64,000 nucleotides of DNA from an uncultured Bacteroidaceae bacterium (GCA_934271655.1 CAKQRW010000010.1:1-64000), one strand, 5' to 3'. Positions 18,677 through 28,223 are shown, counted from the first letter of the stretch. The notes: generated by a model from the sequence alone, not told the origin. Numbers and translations are program-made.

Positions 18677-20671
18677 TTATTTCTTTATCTTGATCACGTA
18701 GAATGTCCTTGCTGGGACAGAGATGCCGCTTGATGGGGCAGCTACAGTGATGGAAGAAGACTGAGGCACAATCTTTGTCGGCTCATCGAGAGTGTTCTCC
18801 GCATCAAGGTTGTCTGAGTGGAGAGAAATAAGTTCTGCCTTGTGGTCTCCCTTCTTCATGCCCTTCAGGTTGAGCGTCACATCCTGAGCCTTGTCACCTG
18901 TATTAGCCACCTTGATGATAATCTCATTTGTCTTCTTGTCCACAACAGCAGAGGCGAAGAGTCCGTTCTGCCCATCATTGCCAGCCACAGGCTTGCCATT
19001 CATTGTAAGAGGAATGACATTTGTTCCCTTGTTCAGGGAGTAGAGCTGCTGCACATAGTAAGAGCATGAGTTGAACTTGCGGAGGTTGTCATACCATATA
19101 GCGTCCGGACGCCACTGCCATCCCTCCACGTGAGCGAAGAGAGGTGCGTAGGTAGCCATCTCCACCACATCAGCGTTGCGCTCCATGTCTGTCATGAACG
19201 CAGCCTCCATAAGAGCTGCATTGAAGTGGTTCCACTTCTTTCCCTTTCCGTGGCAAGCATACTCACCCGCGAACACCTTTGGTGCCTTCTTTGAGCGGTC
19301 ATAGTTGTCATAGCGGTTTCCGCTCTTGAGGAACCAGTTCTCGTTGCGGTAGAAATGCTCATCATAGAGGTCGCAGCCTATTTCCTTCATGCGTGGCTGG
19401 AGCATGTCAAACTCCTTGCCCTCAGAGTTTGGGCCAGTAGTGCCAATGAGCTTGATTTCAGGATGCACCTTGCGTATAGCCTCAACAAATATCTTCAGAC
19501 GCTTAGTGAAAGCTGGATTGTCCTCATAGTCCCACTGCTCATTGCCCACGCCTAGATACTTCAGGTTGAATGGCTCTGGATGTCCCATGTCTGCGCGCAG
19601 CTTTGCCCACTGGTTCTTTGCAGGGTCACCATTGGCGAACTCAATCAGGTCGATGCAGTCGTCGATATATGGCTGGAGCTGGTCGAGAGGCACATGGACA
19701 TGCTCCTCATCCTTGATATCGTTCTGATACTGGCAGCTCATGCCCACATTGAGCACAGGCAGCGGTTCTGCTCCAATCTCCTCCGACAACTGGAAAAACT
19801 CGAAGAATCCAAGTCCGTATGACTGGAAATAGTCTGGGAAGTAGCGGTGAGTGAAGGTGTAGTGCCAGCGGTTCTCGTTGAGCGGACGGTTCTCCACAGG
19901 GCCTACAGTGTTCTTCCACTGATAGCGAGTGGCCAGGTCTGTGCCCTCAACGATGCAGCCTCCAGGGAAGCGGAACACACCTGGGTGGAGCTGTTCAAGC
20001 GACTCAGCCAAGTCCTTGCGCATGCCGTTCTCATGTCCCTTGTATGTGTCCACTGGGAAAAGAGACACGTGCTCCAGGTCGGTAGTGACCTTGCTGTCTC
20101 CCCACACGCGGAGATGTGCCTTTGCAAAAGTTCTGTTAGGCTTGATATTCACAGTATATTTCTTCCATTCCTTGCCCGACACCTCAATGCCTGCATTGCC
20201 CAGCTTCTGGTCCTCGCCCATAGTGGCATTGTCTACAATGTCAATCCATATCTTGGCTGTGCCTCCGTCTGGCACGCGTGCCCATACAGAGAAGCGGTAC
20301 TCCTCATTGGCCTTAACGCCGATTCCGAAGAAGCCCTCGTTCTCAATCATTGTATGCTTTTCACGGTGTCCTGCTGGAGCGAGGCGCACATAATGCGGGT
20401 TCTTGTTGAACGGGCCGTCGTCCTTCAGTGTTACTCCACCAGATATAGACCATCCTGCAAGACGGTCGGGAAACTCGAACGAGCGGTTCTTGACAAGCTC
20501 GCCATACAGTCCGCCGTCAGCGGCATAGTTGATGTCCTCAAAGAAGATGCCATACATTGTTGAAGGCACAGGAGCCCCCACCTTAGATGTGTTGACATCG
20601 AATGTGTTTGTCTGGGCTGACATGCCAGCCGCAACAGCAAGTGCTGCAAACACAGAACAGAATCTTTTCAT
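18677..20671 (-). CDS. Secreted GH51 alpha-L-arabinofuranosidase
   Basis: A 664-residue exported enzyme: signal peptide MKRFCSVFAALAVAAGMSAQ, then the GH51 core beginning TMYGIFFEDINYAADGGLYGELVKNRSFEF. A carbohydrate-binding-like beta-sandwich insert (about 70-205) comes before the TIM barrel. In the barrel the acid/base is Glu378 in YLGVGNEQWDYE and the nucleophile Glu470 in KVFAGEYACHG. A C-terminal beta domain ends PARTFYVIKIKK. It removes terminal L-arabinofuranose from arabinan or arabinoxylan. It has its own promoter (20745-20715) and no carbohydrate genes beside it. The second GH51 gene at 56919 encodes a related protein with the same architecture. Confidence 0.93.
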   Translation of the reverse strand: MKRFCSVFAALAVAAGMSAQTNTFDVNTSKVGAPVPSTMYGIFFEDINYAADGGLYGELVKNRSFEFPDRLAGWSISGGVTLKDDGPFNKNPHYVRLAPAGHREKHTMIENEGFFGIGVKANEEYRFSVWARVPDGGTAKIWIDIVDNATMGEDQKLGNAGIEVSGKEWKKYTVNIKPNRTFAKAHLRVWGDSKVTTDLEHVSLFPVDTYKGHENGMRKDLAESLEQLHPGVFRFPGGCIVEGTDLATRYQWKNTVGPVENRPLNENRWHYTFTHRYFPDYFQSYGLGFFEFFQLSEEIGAEPLPVLNVGMSCQYQNDIKDEEHVHVPLDQLQPYIDDCIDLIEFANGDPAKNQWAKLRADMGHPEPFNLKYLGVGNEQWDYEDNPAFTKRLKIFVEAIRKVHPEIKLIGTTGPNSEGKEFDMLQPRMKEIGCDLYDEHFYRNENWFLKSGNRYDNYDRSKKAPKVFAGEYACHGKGKKWNHFNAALMEAAFMTDMERNADVVEMATYAPLFAHVEGWQWRPDAIWYDNLRKFNSCSYYVQQLYSLNKGTNVIPLTMNGKPVAGNDGQNGLFASAVVDKKTNEIIIKVANTGDKAQDVTLNLKGMKKGDHKAELISLHSDNLDAENTLDEPTKIVPQSSSITVAAPSSGISVPARTFYVIKIKK

Positions 20672-20714
20672 AAGTTAATAATAGTAGGTTAATGAAACTA
20701 AATGAATAATAGTG

Positions 20715-20745
20715 CAAATTTAATAAAACTAAACGAATATCACAA
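20715..20745 (-). promoter_or_regulatory. Promoter of the GH51 gene
   Basis: On the minus strand, TTG (20745-20743), a 20-bp spacer and TAAATTTG (20722-20715), about 43 bp before the start codon. Confidence 0.65.
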
Positions 20746-20854
20746 CATAGGTGCAGTTTTTTACCATAAATAATCTGTTTGGCAAGACATTTTACATAGA
20801 ATGGAAAAGATTTTCATCTTTACAAAAGCTTTTTCTTAATAGTTTCTGCAGCCT

Positions 20855-20887
20855 TTATAGCCCATATAGTTCCTACAGTCTCTATAG
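20855..20887. repeat. CTATAG-type 9-nt array
   Basis: TTATAG, ATATAG, CTACAG and CTATAG start at 20855, 20864, 20873 and 20882, exactly 9 nt apart, downstream of the UPF0210 gene. Confidence 0.65.
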
Positions 20888-20903
20888 CTTCGGCAGTCTC
20901 CTT

Positions 20904-20941
20904 AAAAAGAGCTATCCCTGGCTGCGTCGCCGCAGCCAGGG
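20904..20941 (-). terminator. Terminator of the ACT-UPF0210 operon
   Basis: A perfect 11-bp stem CCCTGGCTGCG / CGCAGCCAGGG followed on the minus strand by ATAGCTCTTTTT. It begins 9 bp past the stop at 20950. Confidence 0.8.
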
Positions 20942-20949
20942 ATGGCATA

Positions 20950-22332
20950 TCAGTTTTTAAAGCTATGTATAGGAGCTGGGATTCTTCCTCCTCTGTCAAC
21001 AAACCTTTGGCTTGAGAAGCTGTTGACAGGCATGATGGGCGCATAGCCCAGCAGTCCGCCAAACTCCACCGTGTCGCCCAACTTCTTTCCCACCACGGGA
21101 ATGATGCGCACAGCCGTAGTCTTCTGGTTGACCATGCCAATGGCGCTCTCGTCAGCAATGATGCCTGCAATGGTAGTGGCAGGTGTGTCACCAGGTATGG
21201 CTATCATGTCCAGTCCTACGGAGCACACGCAGGTCATGGCCTCAAGCTTCTCTATAGTCAGCGCTCCTGCCTCGACAGCATCTATCATACCTTGGTCTTC
21301 CGACACAGGAATGAACGCTCCCGACAGTCCGCCCACATATGACGAGGCCATCACGCCGCCCTTCTTCACCTGGTCGTTCAGCATAGCCAGAGCCGCGGTT
21401 GTGCCTGGTGCACCCGGATGCTCCACACCTATGCACTTCAGAATATCAGCCACAGAGTCTCCCACAGCCGGTGTTGGAGCAAGGCTGAGGTCGATGATGC
21501 CAAACGGCACGCCCAGACGACGGCTTGCCTCCTGCGCCACCAACTGGCCGACACGTGTTATCTTGAACGCTGTGCGCTTGATAGTCTCACAGAGCACCTC
21601 AAAGTTGGCCATGCCATCAGCCGCATTCATGTCCATCTGCTCCAGGGCATACTTCACCACTCCTGGGCCGCTCACGCCCACATTGATGATGGCGTCAGCC
21701 TCAGACACGCCGTGGAAAGCTCCGGCCATGAAAGGATTGTCATCAGGAGCGTTGCAGAGCACCACCAGCTTAGCGCAGCCAAGCGAGTCCTTTTCCTTAG
21801 TCTCCTCAGCAGTCTGCTTGATGATGTCGCCCATCAGACGCACCGCATCCATGTTGATGCCAGTCTTTGTGGAACCCACATTGATGCTTGAGCAAATATA
21901 CTCTGTGCATGCCATTGCCATAGGTATGCTGCGGATAAGCAGCTCGTCGCTCTTCGTCATGCCCTTTGACACAATGGCTGAATAGCCTCCCAGGAAGTTG
22001 ACCCCCACCGTCTTAGCGGCCTTGTCAAGAGTCTTGGCTATCTGCACATAGTCACCTGGTGTGCGGCAGCACGAGCTGCCCACCAGCGAGATTGGCGTGA
22101 TGCTGATACGCTTGTTGACAATAGGAATGCCATACTCCTTTGAAATGTCCTCGCCAGTCTTCACGAGGTCTCGTGCCAGCGTAGTTATCTTATCGTAAAT
22201 CTTCTTGCATGTCACATTCAGGTCGGTGTCTGCGCAGTCAAGAAGGCTTATTCCCATTGTGATTGTCCTGACGTCAAGATTCTCCTGCTCTATCATCTTG
22301 TTCGTCTCGAACACCTCTTGTAGATTTATCAT
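20950..22332 (-). CDS. UPF0210 (DUF711, PFL-like) protein
   Basis: A 460-residue protein of the UPF0210/DUF711 family, whose fold resembles pyruvate formate-lyase but lacks its radical chemistry. It is recognised by the start [33 protein letters not shown], the block [13 protein letters not shown], and the Gly-rich ends [40 protein letters not shown] (split by function, not by frame). The reaction is unknown. It follows an ACT-domain gene by 47 bp. This ACT plus UPF0210 pairing is common in anaerobes, where the pair is sometimes described as a one-carbon or amino acid regulator; that role is unproven. Confidence 0.9.
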   Translation of the reverse strand: MINLQEVFETNKMIEQENLDVRTITMGISLLDCADTDLNVTCKKIYDKITTLARDLVKTGEDISKEYGIPIVNKRISITPISLVGSSCCRTPGDYVQIAKTLDKAAKTVGVNFLGGYSAIVSKGMTKSDELLIRSIPMAMACTEYICSSINVGSTKTGINMDAVRLMGDIIKQTAEETKEKDSLGCAKLVVLCNAPDDNPFMAGAFHGVSEADAIINVGVSGPGVVKYALEQMDMNAADGMANFEVLCETIKRTAFKITRVGQLVAQEASRRLGVPFGIIDLSLAPTPAVGDSVADILKCIGVEHPGAPGTTAALAMLNDQVKKGGVMASSYVGGLSGAFIPVSEDQGMIDAVEAGALTIEKLEAMTCVCSVGLDMIAIPGDTPATTIAGIIADESAIGMVNQKTTAVRIIPVVGKKLGDTVEFGGLLGYAPIMPVNSFSSQRFVDRGGRIPAPIHSFKN

Positions 22333-22379
22333 ATTCTCCTTTTATGAAATAATGTTGAACATCGGCTTACTCACTCACA

Positions 22380-22652
22380 TCAGATGCGGTGCATCTTGTC
22401 GAAGATGTCCTCCAGCTGGCATCTCACCTGCACGCCTGTGTCAACACCTATCTCTGTCAGTTCGTCGCTGATGTCGGCAAAAGCCTTCTCTGACTTAGTC
22501 AGGTCGACAATCATCATCATGTTGAAATATTCCTGCACGATAGTCTGAGAGATATCAAGGATGTTGATTTGGTTATTGGCAAGATATGTGCACACACGGG
22601 CTATGATGCCCACAGTGTCCTTGCCCACTACTGTAATAATTGCTCTTGTCAT
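22380..22652 (-). CDS. ACT domain protein (UPF0237 family)
   Basis: A 90-residue single ACT domain protein. MTRAIITVVGKDTVGIIARVCTYLANNQINILDISQTIV is the amino acid-binding GKDxxGI motif and helix of the UPF0237 group. ACT domains bind amino acids and control partner proteins, and the partner here is probably the UPF0210 protein encoded just downstream. It has a TACCTTTG promoter element at 22722-22715. Confidence 0.9.
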   Translation of the reverse strand: MTRAIITVVGKDTVGIIARVCTYLANNQINILDISQTIVQEYFNMMMIVDLTKSEKAFADISDELTEIGVDTGVQVRCQLEDIFDKMHRI

Positions 22653-22714
22653 TGTATTTTATCTTGGTTTAGTTTTTTTTTATCTTTAATCACTGAGCCT
22701 CACAGATGGCACCT

Positions 22715-22722
22715 CAAAGGTA
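22715..22722 (-). promoter_or_regulatory. -7 promoter element TACCTTTG of the ACT-UPF0210 operon
   Basis: TACCTTTG on the minus strand about 63 bp before the ACT gene start; no clear -33 element. Confidence 0.55.
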
Positions 22723-22787
22723 GCTATGCCATGCCCTTTTGTCCACTGGAGGCTCATGGCTGTTTTCCTGCGGGACGCGGAGATGCC

Positions 22788-23480
22788 TCAGAATCTGAAG
22801 CCCTTCCTCGCCCAGCCGCTGTATGTCTTGACAGAGAATGTCACGCTGTCGCGGCCATCAGGCACAGGCATGGACAGATACACTTGCTTAGTGTAGGCCT
22901 CGCTGTCATCTGTGTTTCTCTTGTGCACGAGGGAGTAATGCCCCACACTGTCCTCACAGAAGACCCACTGGCTTTTGAAGTCGCCGCCCGTCATCACACC
23001 CACATGCAGGTTGATGAAGGCTCCGCTTTTCCACATGCTGATGAGCTTGACAGGGTCGCGCGGCAGATGCTCTGCGCCCGACACCACGACATCGCCCTTC
23101 ACCACACGGATAGAGTCTACCCAGTAAGATGAATGGCAATAGACCTGCTCCATGCCGTAGATTCTCATCTCTCCGGCCGACAAGGTGTATGATCCCATCA
23201 CGCGCACCACTGTCTTGCCGTCGGCTATCTCCAGTTTCTGCGCAGACACGTCATAAAGGGTGCCGTCGTCAAGAGCCACTCTTTTGGCCACTCCGTCGGC
23301 ATCGGTCGACACAAGCATCATGTCCTTTTGCACCGGAGGCACATAATCGCCATCATCGTCTGAGCACGCCACAAGGCACATCATGCAGCCACCAGCCATC
23401 ACAGCCAGCGCGGCCGCACGCTTGACAATCCTGGCGGCAGACTTTCCCAATCTTTCCATAACTTGCCACACTGCTTTCAT
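22788..23480 (-). CDS. NigD-like lipoprotein
   Basis: A 230-residue lipoprotein. A long basic N-terminal region leads into a hydrophobic segment and the lipobox LVAC (Cys39) followed by SDDDGDY. The mature part is beta-rich, with LVSTDADGVAKRVALDDGTLYDV and a C-terminal half ending KTYSGWARKGFRF. The size, the SDDD after the cysteine and the two-part beta layout suggest the NigD-like family of Bacteroidales. The function of the family is unclear. Its start overlaps the stop of the acyltransferase gene by 4 bp (ATGA), so the two are translationally coupled. Confidence 0.6.
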   Translation of the reverse strand: MKAVWQVMERLGKSAARIVKRAAALAVMAGGCMMCLVACSDDDGDYVPPVQKDMMLVSTDADGVAKRVALDDGTLYDVSAQKLEIADGKTVVRVMGSYTLSAGEMRIYGMEQVYCHSSYWVDSIRVVKGDVVVSGAEHLPRDPVKLISMWKSGAFINLHVGVMTGGDFKSQWVFCEDSVGHYSLVHKRNTDDSEAYTKQVYLSMPVPDGRDSVTFSVKTYSGWARKGFRF

Positions 23481-24610
23481 TCCGCCATAGCCACATTATA
23501 GTTGCGCAGCGGATTGGCATACATATCCGACAGCTTTTCCCTCAAGAACTGCTGGTCGGGATTAGGCACATCGACCATAGCTATGCGCGACTCTATATAC
23601 TCATTGCGCCGGCCTTCCAGAGCGTCACGGTTGATGTCATAGATGCGGTAGTTCTTATGGATCTCATGATCTATGTGCTCAGCCACCACACGGTATATGT
23701 CTGCACGGCTGATAGTCTCTGGGTCGAGCGAGTCGAGCCAGTCATTGATGCAGTCGGCAGCCTGGTAATGCACATGTCCCTTCTGCCCCCAGATGCCGGT
23801 CTTCATGTTGATGAGGTCATCCTGCTTGCTCTTCTTCCAGCCTGGAATATCCCTCTTGCACTGGAACTCCTTTGCCTTGAGATAGTCGCACGGGTCGTAT
23901 TCATAGGATATGGCCAGCGGCACAATGTTCATGTGGCGCAGATTCTCTATGATGTCCGCCGTAGACTTTCCTGCTGTGGGGCCGCCCAGATTGAGCATCT
24001 TCAGCACAGAGTCTTGCGTGCGGTCGTCAGAATCCTTGGCGCGTCCCTCGCGCTGGGCTATCCATATGTTCTCATGCTTCTCGTTGATGGCATAGTGCAT
24101 GTACTGGCTCATGTGTATAGATGAGCGCAGTGTCTCCTTGGGTGACAGTCCGCGGTTGACGATGAACGACTTGTTCATCCTCACCAGGGTCTTTATCCAC
24201 GGATAGATGAGCAGGTTGTTGCCTATGGCTATCTCCACCGTAGTAGAGAAGCCCGACTTCAGCAGCAGCACATCCAGAAAGGCTGAGTCAAGCACTATGT
24301 CGCGGTGATTGGACATGAAAGTGTAGTTGCCATCTCTGTCCAGCGACTCCGGGAAATGGCATGAGTGCCCTGTCGTGGCCTTATGAAAGACATGGTAGAC
24401 CAGCGGTTTCATGAAACGCTTTTGGAAGTCGAGCGGAGTTTTCACCCCGACAAACAGCATCTTCAGCAAGGCATTTCTCAGTTTCTTTGGCAGGGGGATG
24501 AACCCTTGCACTATCTTGTCAAACTGCCGGTCGGCCAGCATGCTGTCGAAAGCGGAGCGTATCTCACCTGGCGAGCAGGGGCGTATGTCATCAAAATCGG
24601 ATAGTGTCAT
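23477..24610 (-). CDS. 1-acyl-glycerol-3-phosphate acyltransferase family protein
   Basis: A 377-residue PlsC-type acyltransferase domain protein. The catalytic motif HX4D is seen in FMSNHRDIVLDSAFLD, and the later substrate block in WIAQREGRAKDSDDRTQDSVLKML. The chain is longer than a typical PlsC (about 240 residues), with an extra C-terminal region containing DINRDALEGRRNEYIESRIAMVD. This long form is common in Bacteroidales. The acceptor may be a glycerophospholipid or another membrane lipid. It is coupled to the downstream NigD-like lipoprotein gene by a 4-bp overlap. Confidence 0.82.
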   Translation of the reverse strand: MTLSDFDDIRPCSPGEIRSAFDSMLADRQFDKIVQGFIPLPKKLRNALLKMLFVGVKTPLDFQKRFMKPLVYHVFHKATTGHSCHFPESLDRDGNYTFMSNHRDIVLDSAFLDVLLLKSGFSTTVEIAIGNNLLIYPWIKTLVRMNKSFIVNRGLSPKETLRSSIHMSQYMHYAINEKHENIWIAQREGRAKDSDDRTQDSVLKMLNLGGPTAGKSTADIIENLRHMNIVPLAISYEYDPCDYLKAKEFQCKRDIPGWKKSKQDDLINMKTGIWGQKGHVHYQAADCINDWLDSLDPETISRADIYRVVAEHIDHEIHKNYRIYDINRDALEGRRNEYIESRIAMVDVPNPDQQFLREKLSDMYANPLRNYNVAMAE

Positions 24611-24634
24611 AATTATCTTTTTTTAGTGTAGTGG

Positions 24635-24744
24635 CTATAGGAGCTATAGAATGCTATAGTGGCTATAGATACAACAGGAGCTATAGAATGCTATAGAGGC
24701 CATCAGAGGCTATAGAATGCTATAGAGACCATAAAGGGCTATAG
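24635..24744. repeat. CTATAG array between ddl and the acyltransferase gene
   Basis: CTATAG hexamers start at 24635, 24644, 24654, 24663, 24681, 24691, 24710, 24720 and 24739: nine perfect copies in 110 bp, mostly 9 or 10 nt apart. This fills almost all of the gap between two minus-strand genes. Confidence 0.9.
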
Positions 24745-24747
24745 CTA

Positions 24748-25746
24748 TCACTCTCCCAGCTTGTCCTCAATTATTGCGCTGAGCACATCCTTCATTTCCA
24801 TGCCAGCGGCACGTACCTGCTGAGGGATGAAGCTTGTGGCAGTCATGCCAGGAGTTGTGTTTATCTCCAGCATGTTGATTACGTCATCGCCAGCATCATT
24901 CTTGCCTATGATATAGTCTATGCGTATGATGCCAGAGGCTCCGAGAATGTCATATATAGCCCCCGTGAGAGCCTGCACACGCTTAGTGGTGTCGTCAGAA
25001 AGGCGCGCCGGTGTGATTTCCTCCACCAGTCCGTTGTACTTGGCATCATAATCGAAGAAATCTGTCTTTGGCACCACCTCGGTGATAGGCAGCACCTTCA
25101 TGCCGCAGGCCTTGGTGCGGTAAACGCCGTTGCTTATCTCAGTGCCCTTCAGCTCACTCTCTATGAGCACCTCGGCGCTCTCGTTCATAGCCTTGGCTAT
25201 CGCTGGAAGCACGTCGTTGATGGTCTTGCAGTGTGTGACGCCAAAGCTTGAGCCGCCAGCATTAGGCTTGATGAAGCATGGCAGCCCTACCTTGTCCACC
25301 ACCTGCTGAGGGTCTACCTCCTGTCCCTTGCGCACGAGGATGTCCTCCGCCACCTTCACTCCGAAGGTCTTGAGGAATTGGTTGAGGGCAAACTTATTGA
25401 ATGTCATGGATTCCACAAGCACGCCAGAAGTGGAGTAAGGCACCGACAGCAGGTCGAAATATCCCTGTAATGTGCCATCCTCGCCAGGAGTGCCGTGAAT
25501 GGTGATATAAGCATAGTCTGGCTTCACATCCTTGCCCCACTCATCCTTGAAAGTGAAGTTGTGCCTGTAGACAGGCACCAGCTTTCCGCTGGACAGATGG
25601 GCGAACCAGCCCTCGTGGCTTATCTCCACTATATATACGTCATACTTTTCCTTGTCTATCCATGAATAAATGCCTGCCGCACTTCTAAGCGACACATCGT
25701 GCTCGGAGCTGTCGCCTCCGGCTACGATTGCTATAACCTTTTTCAT
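24748..25746 (-). CDS. ddl: D-alanine--D-alanine ligase
   Basis: A 332-residue ATP-grasp ligase that makes D-Ala-D-Ala for peptidoglycan. It starts with KKVIAIVAGGDSSEHDVSLRSA (the GGxSxEHxVS motif). It also has AYITIHGTPGEDGTLQGYFDLLSVPYSTSGVLVESMTFNK, CFIKPNAGGSSFGVTHCK and the C-terminal metal/ATP block IIRIDYIIGK ... INMLEINTTPGMTATSFIPQQ. It lies in a minus-strand run with a PASTA protein and an RluD-type gene, a common Bacteroidales order. Confidence 0.96.
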   Translation of the reverse strand: MKKVIAIVAGGDSSEHDVSLRSAAGIYSWIDKEKYDVYIVEISHEGWFAHLSSGKLVPVYRHNFTFKDEWGKDVKPDYAYITIHGTPGEDGTLQGYFDLLSVPYSTSGVLVESMTFNKFALNQFLKTFGVKVAEDILVRKGQEVDPQQVVDKVGLPCFIKPNAGGSSFGVTHCKTINDVLPAIAKAMNESAEVLIESELKGTEISNGVYRTKACGMKVLPITEVVPKTDFFDYDAKYNGLVEEITPARLSDDTTKRVQALTGAIYDILGASGIIRIDYIIGKNDAGDDVINMLEINTTPGMTATSFIPQQVRAAGMEMKDVLSAIIEDKLGE

Positions 25747-25841
25747 CCTTTATATATATAAATATGTGTATTCATTGTCTCCGTTCGTTCTCGCCTTTCT
25801 TCTTTTGCTCCAGCCACTACTTCTTCAGCTCTCGCCCCTTA

Positions 25842-26996
25842 TCAGTTCTGGCCAGCCACATAGCCTCTCCATTTCTCCATGAGAGCTTTCATGTCGTCGG
25901 GCCATTCAGAGTCGAAGAGCATCTCCTTGCCTGTGGCAGGATGCACAAAGCCCAGTGTCTTGGCATGGAGCACCTGGCGCGGGCACACTTTGAAGCAGTT
26001 GTCCACAAACTGTCGGTACTTCGACGAGTTGGTGCCTTTCAGCACTTGGTTGCCTCCATACCTCTCGTCGCTGAAGAGCGGATGGCCCAGATGGCGCATG
26101 TGGGCGCGTATCTGGTGAGTGCGTCCTGTCTCAAGCACACACTTCACCAGTGTGGTGTAGCCATACCGCTCCATCACATAATAGTGCGTCACGGCAGGCT
26201 TTCCTATGTCTGAGCCTGGAGGGAACACAGCCATGCGCATCCTGTCCTTGGGATCGCGTCCTATGTTGCCCTCTATCCTTCCCTCGTCCTCTGTGAAGTT
26301 GCCCCACACCAGGGCGTTGTACTCACGCTTTGTGGTCTTGTTGAAGAACTGCAGGGCCAGGTTTGTCTTGGCCTCCGCTGTCTTTGCCACCACCAGCAGT
26401 CCGCTTGTGTCCTTGTCAATGCGGTGCACAAGTCCTATCTCCGGGTCATTGATGTCATACTGAGGCATGTCCTTCAGGTGCCATGCTATGGCATTGAGCA
26501 TGGTGCCGTTCCAGTTGCCGAAGCCTGGATGCACCACCATGCCCGCAGGCTTGTTGATGACCATAAGGCTGTCGTCCTCATACACCACGTCCAGCGGAAT
26601 GTCCTCAGGCGTTATCTTGTTCTCATAGAACGGGCGGTTGAGCATCACCTGTATCACGTCGTCGGGCTTAACCTTGTACGATCTCTTCACCGGGATGCCG
26701 TTCACCAAGATGAAGCCTGCGTCGGCAGCCCTCTGCACCCTGTTGCGCGAAGTGTTGCTCAGGTGCACAAGCAGAAACTTGTCCACCCTCATCAGCTTCT
26801 GTTTCTTGTCCACCACCACACGGTGGTGCTCATAGAGCTGGTCGTTCTCGTCGTCCTCGTCCAGGTCATCGTCCGAAGACATGCCGTCGCCGCCGTATTC
26901 CACACCAGCGCATCCAGTCTCCACAGCGCACGCTTCTTCTGGCTCGATGCCCGCATTTCCCAACAATGTCTCTTCCTTCATGTCCATAAGCCTCAC
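25842..26996 (-). CDS. rluD: RluD-family 23S rRNA pseudouridine synthase
   Basis: A 384-residue pseudouridine synthase. An acidic extension (about 1-60) precedes an S4 RNA-binding domain (about 68-125: RVDKFLLVHLSNTSRNRVQRAADAGFILVNG). The catalytic domain has Asp194 in GLVHRIDKDTSGLLVVAKT and the later blocks GRTHQIRAHMRHLGHPLFSDERYGG. The best match is RluD, which modifies helix 69 of 23S rRNA, although RluC-type specificity cannot be excluded. The frame can start at a GTG that overlaps the PASTA stop by 4 bp (26996) or at ATG 26987; the long acidic N-terminus is unusual. Confidence 0.88.
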   Translation of the reverse strand: MRLMDMKEETLLGNAGIEPEEACAVETGCAGVEYGGDGMSSDDDLDEDDENDQLYEHHRVVVDKKQKLMRVDKFLLVHLSNTSRNRVQRAADAGFILVNGIPVKRSYKVKPDDVIQVMLNRPFYENKITPEDIPLDVVYEDDSLMVINKPAGMVVHPGFGNWNGTMLNAIAWHLKDMPQYDINDPEIGLVHRIDKDTSGLLVVAKTAEAKTNLALQFFNKTTKREYNALVWGNFTEDEGRIEGNIGRDPKDRMRMAVFPPGSDIGKPAVTHYYVMERYGYTTLVKCVLETGRTHQIRAHMRHLGHPLFSDERYGGNQVLKGTNSSKYRQFVDNCFKVCPRQVLHAKTLGFVHPATGKEMLFDSEWPDDMKALMEKWRGYVAGQN

Positions 26997-27619
26997 TGCG
27001 CAAAGTTCTCATCCACCTCCACATCCGTGGAGTCTGCTCCATCATCCATCATCAGCGAATCCACCTCGCCTGCTCCCACAAGAAGCGTCAGCGGCTTGTC
27101 TCTCGGCACCATGTCGCCCGCAAAGATTTCCTTGCCGCCCTGCTTTACTCCCACTACCAGCTCAAGAGGCTTGCCCTCCACCAGCTCGTTCTCCGTGAGT
27201 TTGAAGCCAAGCGACCTCAGCGTGGCTTCCGCCTCGCGCAGCGAACCGTGGCTCACCACATCGGGCAGAGCCACTGTCGGCATGTTTTTCATTGCCACTG
27301 TGAGGTAGACCACACGGCCTGCCTTCACCTCATATCCAGCCTTGGGCATCTGGTCCAGCACGGAACCCGGCGCGGCATACTTGTCATAGACCGAGTCGCT
27401 GACCACAGCCACAAGGTCGCGCTCCGCCAGCATAGCCTCAGCGTCAGCAAGCATCTTGTCCGTCACGCTCGGCACTTCTATCTTCTCCCCATGATGGGTG
27501 AAGATGTCGAGCATATAGAAAGCCGCCACTGGCACCGCGATGACGACAGCCACCATCAGCATTATGTTTGTCCAAAACCTCTTACTGGTTTTCCCCTTGA
27601 AAAAACTCTTTATTGCCAT
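26993..27619 (-). CDS. Membrane-anchored PASTA domain protein
   Basis: A 208-residue protein with a short basic cytoplasmic start (MAIKSFFKGKTSKRFW), one transmembrane helix at about residues 18-38, and two extracytoplasmic PASTA domains (about 47-113 and 114-185). The PVPSVTDK-like and LPDVVSHGSLREAEATLRSLGF patterns are characteristic. The tail is acidic (DDGADSTDVEVDENFAQ). PASTA domains often bind peptidoglycan, and its place upstream of rluD and ddl supports a link with the cell wall. There is no kinase domain, so it is not a PknB-type kinase. It is first in the operon, with a promoter at 27657-27650. Confidence 0.88.
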   Translation of the reverse strand: MAIKSFFKGKTSKRFWTNIMLMVAVVIAVPVAAFYMLDIFTHHGEKIEVPSVTDKMLADAEAMLAERDLVAVVSDSVYDKYAAPGSVLDQMPKAGYEVKAGRVVYLTVAMKNMPTVALPDVVSHGSLREAEATLRSLGFKLTENELVEGKPLELVVGVKQGGKEIFAGDMVPRDKPLTLLVGAGEVDSLMMDDGADSTDVEVDENFAQ

Positions 27620-27649
27620 TACACACGTACATTATTTATATTACCGTTG

Positions 27650-27657
27650 CAAAGGTA
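27650..27657 (-). promoter_or_regulatory. -7 promoter element TACCTTTG of the PASTA-rluD-ddl run
   Basis: TACCTTTGC on the minus strand, 31 bp before the PASTA gene start. Confidence 0.65.
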
Positions 27658-27761
27658 CGCCAATTAACACAGACTACAAAATAAATCATTCCTTTTTTGC
27701 CTTTTCCGCAGCCACCGCGGCCTGCCCGTAGCCGCCACTGAGCAGCGTGGAAACAAGAAAC

Positions 27762-27803
27762 AAAAAAGCAGAAGCCCATATCCACATGAAGCTCCTGCTT
27801 TTT
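27762..27803 (-). terminator. Terminator of rpmH
   Basis: AAAAAGCAG-A-AGC pairs with GCT-CCTGCTTTTT, followed on the minus strand by TTTTTTG. It is 23 bp past the rpmH stop. Confidence 0.75.
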
Positions 27804-27825
27804 GTATTGCGAACGGCTTTTGCCA

Positions 27826-27981
27826 TTATTTGCCGTGGTGCTCGCTTGATACTGAGAGAGACTTGCGTCCCTTTCTGCGGCGCGCCGACAATACGCGACG
27901 ACCATTTGCTGTCTGCATACGAAGACGGAAACCGTGCTTGTTAATCCTCTTTCTGTTGTGAGGCTGGAATGTTCTTTTCAT
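27826..27981 (-). CDS. rpmH: 50S ribosomal protein L34
   Basis: 51 residues starting [19 protein letters not shown], with [24 protein letters not shown], the complete L34 signature. An upstream in-frame codon at 28035 would add 18 unrelated residues and is rejected. The gene stands alone here, divergent from efp, and is not beside rnpA as in many bacteria, so it does not mark the replication origin in this window. Confidence 0.96.
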   Translation of the reverse strand: MKRTFQPHNRKRINKHGFRLRMQTANGRRVLSARRRKGRKSLSVSSEHHGK

Positions 27982-28085
27982 TGCTTTCTTCTCTTTATTT
28001 TTATTGTTAATCTTTTTTTGCCTTTCATTCCACACTCATGCGCCCTTGCGTGTCACACGTCAGGTCATTTTGTGTAAAACGACTG

Positions 28086-28116
28086 CAAAATTAGTGAATT
28101 TCAAGAAATCAGCAAA
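28086..28116 (-). promoter_or_regulatory. Promoter of rpmH
   Basis: On the minus strand, TTTG (28116-28113), a 19-bp spacer and TAATTTTG (28093-28086). Confidence 0.75.
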
Positions 28117-28143
28117 AGAAAAGCCCAAAAATCACCAACTTTT

Positions 28144-28174
28144 TTTGTCATTTTAATGTTTTTACGTAATTTTG
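28144..28174 (+). promoter_or_regulatory. Promoter of efp
   Basis: TTTG (28144-28147), a 19-bp spacer and TAATTTTG (28167-28174), 50 bp before the efp start. The efp and rpmH -33 regions are nearly back to back. Confidence 0.78.
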
Positions 28175-28223
28175 CACCCGATTTCAACATGTAAAGTACA
28201 AACTTTAATACAAAAACAATTTT

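Noticed and set aside
27982..28035. N-terminal extension of ribosomal protein L34
   Set aside because: The 18 added residues are unrelated to L34; the normal MKRTFQP start is at 27981.
27826..28223. Replication origin at rpmH
   Set aside because: No dnaA, rnpA or DnaA-box cluster is seen; rpmH here simply faces efp.
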